From Bacteroidales bacterium (GTDB lineage Bacteria > Bacteroidota > Bacteroidia > Bacteroidales > ML635J-15), in assembly GCA_007130555.1 (NCBI GenBank), contig SLSH01000091.1, positions 1-6,813 on the forward strand: a DNA stretch of 6,813 bases, written 5' to 3'. The notes beneath the pieces are model-generated. The model was not told the origin of the DNA. It was given only the letters and a program-made list of their open reading frames with translations, and searched no databases. Within the stretch, counting starts at the first letter, position 1; every line of letters begins with the position of its first letter. Below are positions 1 to 5,105 of this stretch, piece after piece. The position numbers were made by a program, and so were the translations under genes.

Positions 1-39
1 TATCGTCAGATTTTTATTATAAAAGTAAAATAACTCCGC

Positions 40-63
40 TCACTCGGATTTGCAATCGAGTGA
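40..63. repeat. REP-like hairpin with one bulged base
   Basis: TCACTC (40-45) pairs with GAGTGA (58-63), and GATT (47-50) pairs with AATC (54-57). G46 is left unpaired and the loop is 3 nt. Short GC-richer hairpins with an extrahelical base are typical of REP-like palindromes in Bacteroidota genomes, often spread by RAYT-type transposases, but no transposase is in the window. I see no gene in positions 1-256. This hairpin, the promoter repeat and two operator-like palindromes are all that stands out there. Confidence 0.5.
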
Positions 64-75
64 TTTGGTTTCACA

Positions 76-135
76 AAAAACTTTTTCATAATTTATTTCT
101 TTTGTGAGGATAATTTATTATTTTTGTAAGTAAAA
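76..135 (+). promoter_or_regulatory. Duplicated 60-bp promoter segment, copy 1 (upstream of the AbiTii-PLD gene)
   Basis: This segment matches 1343-1402 at 56 of 60 positions; the mismatches are at 87, 97, 98 and 130. It contains a Bacteroidetes -7 box, TATTTTTG (119-126). A TTTG at 101-104 could be the -33 element, but its 14-nt spacing is shorter than the usual 17-23. Transcription would start near 133, leaving a leader of about 120 nt before the ATG at 257. The same segment stands before an unrelated gene at 1488, so the promoter appears to have been duplicated as a unit. Confidence 0.6.
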
Positions 136-157
136 TGTTGAAACTTAAAAAATAAAA

Positions 158-225
158 TATGATAATTATCATACATATATACAACAAACTTTTTGTAGTG
201 GTAGTATGAAATTGTCATACATATA
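158..225. promoter_or_regulatory. Pair of operator-like inverted repeats in the leader
   Basis: A perfect 16-bp palindrome, TATGATAATTATCATA, lies at 158-173 and is followed by CATATA. A second site at 205-225 has the same arms, TATGA and TCATA, around a 5-nt centre and is again followed by CATATA. The sites start 47 bp apart, between the promoter and the ATG of the gene at 257. Two similar dyads in a leader suggest a dimeric repressor or a pair of RNA hairpins. No regulator gene is next to them. Confidence 0.45.
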
Positions 226-256
226 AACGAGTTGCCAATAATTTGACAAAATCATA

Positions 257-1234
257 ATGGGAATAAAAAACGACTTACAAAATCTGATTGAATTACTGAC
301 AGAGGACGAAATCAAAGTTTCAAAAGCTATTACTAAAGCAAAAAGTCTGAACAAAACAGTTCGTAGCCAAAAATTAACAGATTTCATTGATGGAGAAGTT
401 AATGAAAAATACAATGATGATACGCTTCCTGAATACCGACTGATTTGGGGCGAACCGACTTTTGAATTTAAAAACATCTATAATGGAACTACTGATATTA
501 GGAGCATTGCAATTCCAGAGTCAAAACATTTCAATAATAAATCAACAAATTACAGACCAGTTCTTATGTCAGTCTCTGAAATAGAGCAGATTATTGAACA
601 AAATAAAGGAAGTACTTTTAAAGCTCTATTTACACCAGGACAATTTGAAGTCGCTGGCAACTACATTTCACATATTTTAACTGAAAATGAAAATTGGCAA
701 TTAACACGAGCTTGGTGGGCTCACTCATTGACTTCTTTTCCTAGTATGTTATTTAAAATCAAACAAAAATTGATTGACATTCTTTTGAACATTGAACACT
801 CAATAATCGAAAAAGATTATCAAGAGAAGATTTTTAGCGAAAAATCACAGTTTGACGCTAGTTTAGAGATATTGACATTAATTGAAAATGCAAAAAATGA
901 AATTATTCTAATTGATGGATATATTGACTCAACTACTCTAAAATTATTGACTTCTAAAAATGAAAATGTCAAAGTAAAAATTTTAACTGACCCAAAAGCT
1001 AAATCAGAATCATTAGAAGTTTTAAAAGATAAATTCAACAAACAATATAAAAGTCTTGAAATTAGATATTCAAAGTCCTTTCACGATAGATTTATTATAA
1101 TTGATAATATAAATTTCTATCAAATTGGTGCGTCAATGAAAGATTTAGGTAATAAGACCTTTTCTTTTATTAAACTAAAAGAAGAGTTTATGACAGATGC
1201 ATTATTAAAGAAATTCAAGCTAGAATGGAAATAA
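257..1234 (+). CDS. AbiTii-like domain fused to a phospholipase D-like nuclease domain
   Basis: A 325-aa predicted cytoplasmic protein with no signal peptide or membrane segment. Residues about 5-183 resemble the AbiTii family: a helical start, a DDTLPEYRLI segment near 54-63, and a conserved RAWWAHS stretch (151-157) followed by an amphipathic helix with KIKQKLIDILL. Residues about 195-325 form a PLD-like domain. Its catalytic signature is FHDRFIIID with His276, Arg278 in place of the usual Lys, and Asp283, followed by YQIGASMKDLG (288-298). There is only one HKD-like motif, so the active site would need a dimer. AbiTii is linked to phage abortive infection, and single-motif PLD domains are often nucleases, so I infer a single-protein defence effector. 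The ATG at 257 is the first start that leaves the family N-terminus whole. No partner gene adjoins it. The domain calls come from motifs, not from a search. Confidence 0.75.
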   Translation: MGIKNDLQNLIELLTEDEIKVSKAITKAKSLNKTVRSQKLTDFIDGEVNEKYNDDTLPEYRLIWGEPTFEFKNIYNGTTDIRSIAIPESKHFNNKSTNYRPVLMSVSEIEQIIEQNKGSTFKALFTPGQFEVAGNYISHILTENENWQLTRAWWAHSLTSFPSMLFKIKQKLIDILLNIEHSIIEKDYQEKIFSEKSQFDASLEILTLIENAKNEIILIDGYIDSTTLKLLTSKNENVKVKILTDPKAKSESLEVLKDKFNKQYKSLEIRYSKSFHDRFIIIDNINFYQIGASMKDLGNKTFSFIKLKEEFMTDALLKKFKLEWK

Positions 1235-1342
1235 AAACTACTGGCAACACCGTTCCACACACCATCCCATCATCCATTCAATCACTTCTCATTATACTTT
1301 TGTAAAATGTAAGCACAAGCCGAGGATTTTTATTTTTACGTT
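1235..1342. other. Intergenic spacer between the two promoter-linked genes
   Basis: I see no open reading frame and no clear terminator here. TGGCAAC at 1242-1248 is the reverse complement of GTTGCCA at 231-237, so the first gene is bracketed by a 7-bp inverted pair. A possible extra -7 box, TACTTTTG, lies at 1295-1302. The stretch 1250-1290 is unusually C-rich and G-poor for this region. The GATTTTTATT at 1325-1334 also occurs at 9-18, which hints that the similarity between the two upstream regions extends beyond the 60-bp promoter repeat. Confidence 0.4.
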
Positions 1343-1402
1343 AAAAACTTTTTTATAATTTATGCCTTTTGTGAGGATAATTTATTATTTTTGTAAATAA
1401 AA
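1343..1402 (+). promoter_or_regulatory. Duplicated 60-bp promoter segment, copy 2 (upstream of the TIMP-like gene)
   Basis: Second copy of the segment at 76-135, 56 of 60 bases identical. The -7 box TATTTTTG is at 1386-1393 and the candidate -33 TTTG at 1368-1371, which predicts a start near 1400 and a leader of about 88 nt. The leader holds a 7-bp inverted pair, CGAAACA (1403-1409) and TGTTTCG (1455-1461). Both leaders end in similar text, ATAAACGA (222-229) and ATAAACAA (1464-1471), shortly before the coding start, so the leaders may be diverged homologues too. Confidence 0.6.
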
Positions 1403-1487
1403 CGAAACATTTACAGCGTTGATGCAATAAAATATTTATGGCTTTGGGAGATAGTGTTTCGGGTATAAACAATTAGGCAAAAAAAAA

Positions 1488-2018
1488 ATGAAAAAAACGT
1501 TACTTCTCATATTTATATTCACTTTTTACAAAATTTCATTTGCTTGCGATTGTAGAAGTCGGTCAATTGATGTTGCTTATGAGAATTCTGAAATTGTCAT
1601 TCATGGATTTGTAATTAGCGAATCTATACACTTTTTAGAACAGTCAACAGAGTATTTGGATAGTTTGAGCAATGTTTTAAGAGCCATCCAATTTGGTCCG
1701 AATCGAGTTAAAGAATATAAGATACTAGTCTTAACAAATTACAAAAATAATGTTTTGATAGACACCATACTTGTTCGTACAAATGCTAGTTGTAGTTGTC
1801 AAATTACGCTTGATACAGGGAAAGAATATATCCTTTTTGCATATGAGATAAACTATATGGATAGACTATATGATATAAACACCGATAAATTTACTTTTCA
1901 GACTTGGCAATGTTCTAATACGATAATATTCGATAAGAGAATAAGCCAAAAGCTAACAAAACTAAAAGAAACAGCTGTGTATCGTCGTCCTAAAGAAAGT
2001 TTACAGATTAATAAGTAA
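1488..2018 (+). CDS. Secreted cysteine-rich protein with a TIMP/NTR-like pattern
   Basis: A 176-aa protein. Residues 1-19 form a signal peptide: MKK, then a hydrophobic core, then SFA before the first cysteine. Cleavage after Ala19 would leave a mature protein starting Cys-Asp-Cys. The rest follows the order of a TIMP/netrin module: C-x-C, an AYENSEIVIHG strand like the AFCNSDVVIRA of TIMPs, a long middle with KEYKILVL, then Cys102/Cys104 in SCSCQITLDTGKEYILFAYE, and Cys142 in TWQCS. These five cysteines could make two disulfides. In animal TIMPs the free N-terminal cysteine chelates the zinc of metalloproteases; whether that holds here is unknown. SFAC is a poor lipobox, so a lipoprotein is less likely but not excluded. 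The start follows an A-rich run with no clear ribosome binding site. The similarity is a pattern match, and no function is proven. Confidence 0.6.
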   Translation: MKKTLLLIFIFTFYKISFACDCRSRSIDVAYENSEIVIHGFVISESIHFLEQSTEYLDSLSNVLRAIQFGPNRVKEYKILVLTNYKNNVLIDTILVRTNASCSCQITLDTGKEYILFAYEINYMDRLYDINTDKFTFQTWQCSNTIIFDKRISQKLTKLKETAVYRRPKESLQINK

Positions 2019-2031
2019 ATACGATTATAAC

Positions 2032-2091
2032 TTTACATTGCTAAAAAAATAAATGCCATTAAAAAAGGCGTTTATTCAATACCAATGTAAA
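2032..2091 (+). terminator. Nested hairpin, possible terminator of the TIMP-like gene
   Basis: Outer arms TTTACATTG (2032-2040) and CAATGTAAA (2083-2091) pair perfectly over 9 bp. Inside, AATAAATGCC (2048-2057) pairs with GGCGTTTATT (2067-2076) over 10 bp including one G-T wobble. It begins 13 bp after the stop codon. No U-tract follows on the plus strand, so rho-independent termination is uncertain. On the minus strand the inner stem is followed by a T-run, but no minus-strand gene points here. Confidence 0.4.
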
Positions 2092-2130
2092 ATAATAAAT
2101 AGTCCGACCGAAGGAGGACGTATTATTATT
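2091..2130. repeat. Second hairpin of a three-hairpin cluster
   Basis: AATAATAA (2091-2098) pairs with TTATTATT (2123-2130), and GTCC (2102-2105) with GGAC (2116-2119). Three mismatched pairs lie between them and the loop is GACCGAAGGA. The GC-rich top on an AT-rich base resembles REP-like elements. Confidence 0.4.
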
Positions 2131-2143
2131 TCTATAGTGGTTT

Positions 2144-2172
2144 ATGCCGATTGAAATAATTCATATCGGTAT
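2144..2172 (+). terminator. Third hairpin, terminator-like
   Basis: ATGCCGAT (2144-2151) pairs with ATCGGTAT (2165-2172), including one G-T wobble. The stem continues with TGAA (2152-2155) against TTCA (2160-2163), leaving T2164 bulged and a 4-nt loop. AT-rich sequence with a run of five T follows at about 2177-2181. This is the best terminator candidate between the TIMP-like gene and the kinase, or else another palindromic repeat. Confidence 0.4.
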
Positions 2173-2197
2173 TAAATATTTTTATGAAATATAAAAA

Positions 2198-2284
2198 TTT
2201 GTAATAAAATAAGGGTATAGATATTTTATTTTGTAATAAAATAAGGGTATAAAATTCATTTTTTTGTAATAAACTAAGGGTGTA
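2198..2284 (+). repeat. Three direct iterons of 22 bp, period 32-33 bp
   Basis: The core GTAATAAAATAAGGGTAT, preceded by TTT, occurs in units starting at 2198, 2230 and 2263. Copies 1 and 2 are identical over 22 bp, and copy 3 differs by two bases (A to C at 2274 and A to G at 2282). The 10-11 bp between copies are unrelated in sequence. The period is close to three helical turns, so a bound protein would sit on one face of the DNA. The array ends 203 bp before the kinase start. It could be a regulator array, iterons of a former replicon, or transposon subterminal repeats. I see nothing gene-like in the rest of 2285-2419. Confidence 0.65.
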
Positions 2285-2419
2285 ATATGAAATTCACTAA
2301 TCTAAACCTAATTTTTTACTATAATCATTTTCTAATAACTTATATCACTTTTCAAATAGATAATTATAACCTAATTACACAAATTACAAACCCATTCATC
2401 TCAACAATGTTTACATTAA

Positions 2420-2445
2420 GTTAAACATAGTTAAAAAAGTGTTAA
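2420..2445 (+). promoter_or_regulatory. Phased GTTAA boxes, likely OmpR-family binding site
   Basis: GTTAA occurs at 2420-2424, 2430-2434 and 2441-2445, one helical turn apart, just upstream of the kinase promoter. OmpR/PhoB-type regulators bind direct repeats with this spacing, and the operon encodes such a regulator at 4038, so autoregulation is the simplest reading. The first box also forms part of an inverted repeat, ATGTTTA (2407-2413) with TAAACAT (2422-2428). Confidence 0.5.
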
Positions 2446-2474
2446 TAAGCAATTAGTTATTTAAATAGAATAAT

Positions 2475-2482
2475 TATTTTTG
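2475..2482 (+). promoter_or_regulatory. -7 box of the kinase-regulator operon
   Basis: TATTTTTG matches the Bacteroidetes TAnnTTTG box and ends only 5 nt before the ATG at 2488. A weak -33 candidate, TTAG, lies at 2453-2456 with an 18-nt spacer. Transcription starting about 6 nt downstream would begin at or near the A of the start codon, giving a leaderless or nearly leaderless mRNA. Confidence 0.55.
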
Positions 2483-2487
2483 TATTT

Positions 2488-4041
2488 ATGAAGCATAAAA
2501 AATTTGTAACTTGGATAGTATTATTGATGTCAGTTTCGCTGATAGCAATAATAACTATGCAAACATTTCAGTTATTGAATGCTTACAAAAAGTCCAGAGA
2601 ATCAATAGAGAGAGGTGTGAGCCAGGCTATTTCGAATACTTTGGTAACATTACAAAAGCAGGATGCAGCAATATTTGTTTATGATAAACTTACTCAGAAT
2701 AGCAATACAGATGCCGATTCTGTTTATCCTATTGATCCGTACATGATAAGGTCTTATTATAATCAAAGTATTACAGGTTACTATGATGGCGGGGTTCATG
2801 TGCAGATACAGGGATTTCCCGAATTTTCAGTAAATCAATACGGATATTCTTTTTTTAAAGATATATCCAAGCCAACTGATCTTTTTGATATAGAGAAATT
2901 TTTGTTTGAAGATTTTCAGCAAAATAAACTGAGATTACAAAACATTATTACACAATTTGAAGCCGAATTTTCTCAAAGACAAATTCCCGTTGAGAAAAGA
3001 TTTGATGCCGAAACTATAAAATGCATATTATATAATTCTTTGTTATCTCAAGGATTAAACATTGATTTTGAATTTGCAATTATTGACGAAAACAATAATG
3101 TTAAAATTCAATCCGAAGATTTCGAAACCGACAATATAAAAAATTGTTACGGGTTTAATTTAATTCCCGGGAGTATTTTTTCTAATCCCGATGTGTTTAT
3201 GGTCTATTTCCCCACAAAAAAGAAATATGCTCTTGAAGCAATATATGCACAGGCAGGAACATCTTTATTGTTAACATTATTATTTATTTTTACTTTTGGT
3301 GTAAGTCTGTATGCTTTGTTGCGACAAAAAAAGATATCGGAGGTCAAAACCGACTTTATAAATAATATGACTCATGAATTTAAAACTCCGATAGCTACAA
3401 TAAAACTGGCAGCAGCGTCAATAAAAAACAGCAAGTCGTCAGATAATAATCAAACTGCAGAACACATGATTGATATTATTACACAAGAAACAAGCAGAAT
3501 GAATCAGCATGTTGAACAGGTATTGCAGATGGCTGTGATGGAACGTCAAAGTTTAAAATTAAACAAATCCAAAGAAAATATTTATGATATAGTAAAAGAA
3601 GCAGTTCTGAATATTGAGCTTGTTGTTGAAGAAAAAGGAGGAATAATAAATCTCGACATTGATTCGGAAGAGATTATTGTTAATGCCGATAGAGATTTAC
3701 TGCTGAATGTTTTTAATAATATCCTGGATAATGCAATAAAATACTCAAAAGAACATCCTGAAATCCATGTTTCATCATATACAAAGTCAAAAAAAGTCTA
3801 TATTTCGATTAAAGACAAAGGCATAGGAATGTCTAAAGAAATTCAGTCAAAAGTATTTGACAGATTTTACAGAGCTCCTTGCGGAAATATTCATAATATT
3901 AAAGGTTTTGGATTAGGACTTAATTATGCAAAGGAAATAATTAATGCTCACAAAGGAGACATTAAAGTGAAAAGTATTCCCGATAAAGGAAGTACATTTA
4001 CAATAGAGTTATCAATAAAACAAAAAAATGTAATAAAATGA
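2488..4041 (+). CDS. rprX: RprX-like membrane sensor histidine kinase
   Basis: A 517-aa inner-membrane sensor kinase. The first membrane helix is at about 7-30, a periplasmic sensor region of about 220 residues follows, and the second helix is at about 254-278. There is no obvious HAMP domain. The cytoplasmic half has the H-box FINNMTHEFKTP with phospho-acceptor His296, the N-box NNILDNAIKYS (410-420), the G1 box DKGIGM (443-448), the F-box VFDRFYR and the G2 box GFGLGL (473-478). All catalytic motifs are intact. The length and the regulator next door match RprX of Bacteroides, which pairs with RprY. The ligand is unknown. The stop overlaps the regulator start by 4 bp (ATGA), so translation is probably coupled. 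The kinase role is certain; the rprX symbol is an assignment by resemblance. Confidence 0.93.
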   Translation: MKHKKFVTWIVLLMSVSLIAIITMQTFQLLNAYKKSRESIERGVSQAISNTLVTLQKQDAAIFVYDKLTQNSNTDADSVYPIDPYMIRSYYNQSITGYYDGGVHVQIQGFPEFSVNQYGYSFFKDISKPTDLFDIEKFLFEDFQQNKLRLQNIITQFEAEFSQRQIPVEKRFDAETIKCILYNSLLSQGLNIDFEFAIIDENNNVKIQSEDFETDNIKNCYGFNLIPGSIFSNPDVFMVYFPTKKKYALEAIYAQAGTSLLLTLLFIFTFGVSLYALLRQKKISEVKTDFINNMTHEFKTPIATIKLAAASIKNSKSSDNNQTAEHMIDIITQETSRMNQHVEQVLQMAVMERQSLKLNKSKENIYDIVKEAVLNIELVVEEKGGIINLDIDSEEIIVNADRDLLLNVFNNILDNAIKYSKEHPEIHVSSYTKSKKVYISIKDKGIGMSKEIQSKVFDRFYRAPCGNIHNIKGFGLGLNYAKEIINAHKGDIKVKSIPDKGSTFTIELSIKQKNVIK

Positions 4042-4733
4042 AAAAAGAAAAAATTTTACTTGTAGAAGATGATGTAAATTTCGGTTTTGTACTGAAATCA
4101 TATCTGGAAATGAATGCTTACGACATTGTTTTGGTAAGCGACGGAAAAGATGCAGTAAAAACATTTACCGTAGAAAAATTTGATATGTGTGTTTTAGACG
4201 TTATGCTACCTAATGTTGATGGATTTACTATTGCACGTGAAATCAGAAGAGCAGACAAAAATACCCCCATAATATTTTTAACGGCAAAATCTATGAAAGA
4301 AGACGTTCTGGAAGGATTTAATACCGGTGCGGACGATTATCTAACAAAACCTTTTGACTCGGAAGTTCTGCTTTTAAAAATTAAAGCTATATTAAGACGT
4401 AATAAAGATTCAATACCAACTGTGCCACAAAAAATAAAAATCGGGAAATATGACTTTGAACATAGCCTAAGAACACTTACCTGCGGTAACGAAAAACACA
4501 GGCTTACGCCGAGAGAAGCAGACCTTTTAAAAGAATTATATCTAAACAGAAATATCGTTCTCGACAGAAATGAAGCACTGAAAAAAATATGGGGAGATGA
4601 TAATTATTTTAATGCCAGAAGTATGGATGTATATATTACAAAACTAAGAAAATACTTTAAAGACGATGACTCCATACAGATAAACAATGTACACGGGAGC
4701 GGATTTATTTTTTATATGCCGGATGGGGAATAA
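4038..4733 (+). CDS. rprY: RprY-like response regulator, OmpR/PhoB family
   Basis: A 231-aa cytoplasmic DNA-binding regulator and the partner of the kinase it overlaps. The receiver domain (about 5-122) carries the acidic pair Asp11/Asp12, phospho-acceptor Asp54 in CVLDVMLP, Thr82 in the LTAK segment and Lys104 in TKPF. The winged-helix effector (about 133-228) contains LTPREADLL, FNARSMDVYITKLRK (191-205) and a C-terminal VHGSGF hairpin. The segments CVLDVM, IIFLTAK, EGF-x-x-GADDY and NARSMDVYITKLRK are the ones I recognise from RprY. It probably binds the phased GTTAA boxes at 2420-2445. A repeat begins 15 bp after its stop and may act as the end of the operon. Confidence 0.93.
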   Translation: MKKEKILLVEDDVNFGFVLKSYLEMNAYDIVLVSDGKDAVKTFTVEKFDMCVLDVMLPNVDGFTIAREIRRADKNTPIIFLTAKSMKEDVLEGFNTGADDYLTKPFDSEVLLLKIKAILRRNKDSIPTVPQKIKIGKYDFEHSLRTLTCGNEKHRLTPREADLLKELYLNRNIVLDRNEALKKIWGDDNYFNARSMDVYITKLRKYFKDDDSIQINNVHGSGFIFYMPDGE

Positions 4734-4747
4734 AATCTATTATATTC

Positions 4748-4838
4748 AATCCGCAAGTAGTTTACTACTGCATGTCTGAACTGTATGCCATCTGCGGAAA
4801 TATTTACCCCGTAGCGAAGCGTATCGGGGCTCAACATT
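4748..4838 (+). repeat. Partial copy of the 181-bp palindromic repeat, with a 27-bp hairpin insertion
   Basis: Positions 4748-4801 are identical over 54 bp to 6343-6396. The next ten bases shared with the full copy, GCTCAACATT, appear at 4829-4838 here and at 6397-6406 there. Positions 4802-4828 are therefore an insertion relative to the other copy. The right half of the element (6407-6516) is missing here, and HEPN-related coding sequence begins instead. The repeat contains a small dyad, AGTAG with CTACT. Confidence 0.75.
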
Positions 4839-5020
4839 TAATAGAAATAAAACAGGATCTGCCTCTTGATACAGTGTGTTTCCATGTACAACAATGTGCC
4901 GAAAAATATATAAAAGCATACCTCATATATTGTGAAATTGATTTTAAGAAATCTCATGATTTAGGCGAACTCATTCTGAGAGAGCCTTACAAAATAATAA
5001 AAACTTTGTCATGGACTTAA
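4772..5020 (+). pseudogene. HEPN-domain gene remnant fused to repeat sequence
   Basis: An 82-aa open frame of two origins. The first 22 codons translate the repeat at 4748-4838 and are not gene-derived. Residues about 23-71 (4838 onward) carry a HEPN core: DTVCFHVQQCAEKYIKAYL followed by KSHDLGELI, as in HEPN proteins with a CFHxQQxAEKxLKA helix and a THDLxxL turn. The usual N-terminal helix and the last two helices are missing, and the tail after LGELI is unlike the family. The RxxxxH nuclease motif of catalytic HEPN proteins is not present. HEPN genes often pair with a nucleotidyltransferase (MNT) in toxin-antitoxin or defence loci; none is here. I read it as a fragment, although the frame has no internal stop and may be translated. 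Confidence 0.7.
4807..4829. repeat. Inserted REP-like hairpin with bulges
   Basis: CCCCGTA (4807-4813) pairs with TA (4822-4823) and CGGGG (4825-4829), leaving T4824 bulged. An inner CG/CG pair closes an AAG loop, and G4814 is bulged. This hairpin makes up most of the 27 bp that interrupt the repeat copy at 4748-4838. Part of it, GTAGCGAAG, also occurs in the minus strand of the full repeat copy near 6484-6492. Confidence 0.5.
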
Positions 5021-5073
5021 AAATTATTATTATTATTTTATCCCAAAAAATACTGCATATATTTCAGAATTAT

Positions 5074-5081
5074 TATTTTTG
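5074..5081 (+). promoter_or_regulatory. -7 box of the aminotransferase gene
   Basis: TATTTTTG fits the TAnnTTTG consensus. A start near 5088 gives a leader of about 18 nt before the ATG at 5106. No convincing -33 element is visible. The box also contains an in-frame TTG at 5079; since it lies in the promoter, that TTG is unlikely to be the translation start. Confidence 0.55.
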
Positions 5082-5105
5082 CAAAAGTTAAAAAAAATAT
5101 TCTTT

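Noticed and set aside
169..477. Minus-strand open frame of 102 codons over the start of the AbiTii-PLD gene
   Set aside because: It lies opposite a well-supported coding region, has low-complexity Ser/Phe/Leu-rich content typical of antisense frames in AT-rich DNA, and matches no family I know.
820..1041. Minus-strand open frame of 73 codons inside the AbiTii-PLD gene
   Set aside because: It is antisense to the linker and PLD domain, whose motifs are clear on the plus strand.
2198..2284. CRISPR array
   Set aside because: There are only three repeats, spacers of 10-11 bp are far too short, and no cas genes are present.
4038..4041. Frameshift between kinase and regulator
   Set aside because: The ATGA overlap is an ordinary stop-start overlap; both proteins are complete.
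257..5020. AbiTii-PLD gene and HEPN fragment as parts of one defence system
   Set aside because: They are separated by the conserved two-component operon and several repeats, share no promoter, and the HEPN part is a fragment. Co-location within an accessory zone is all that can be said.
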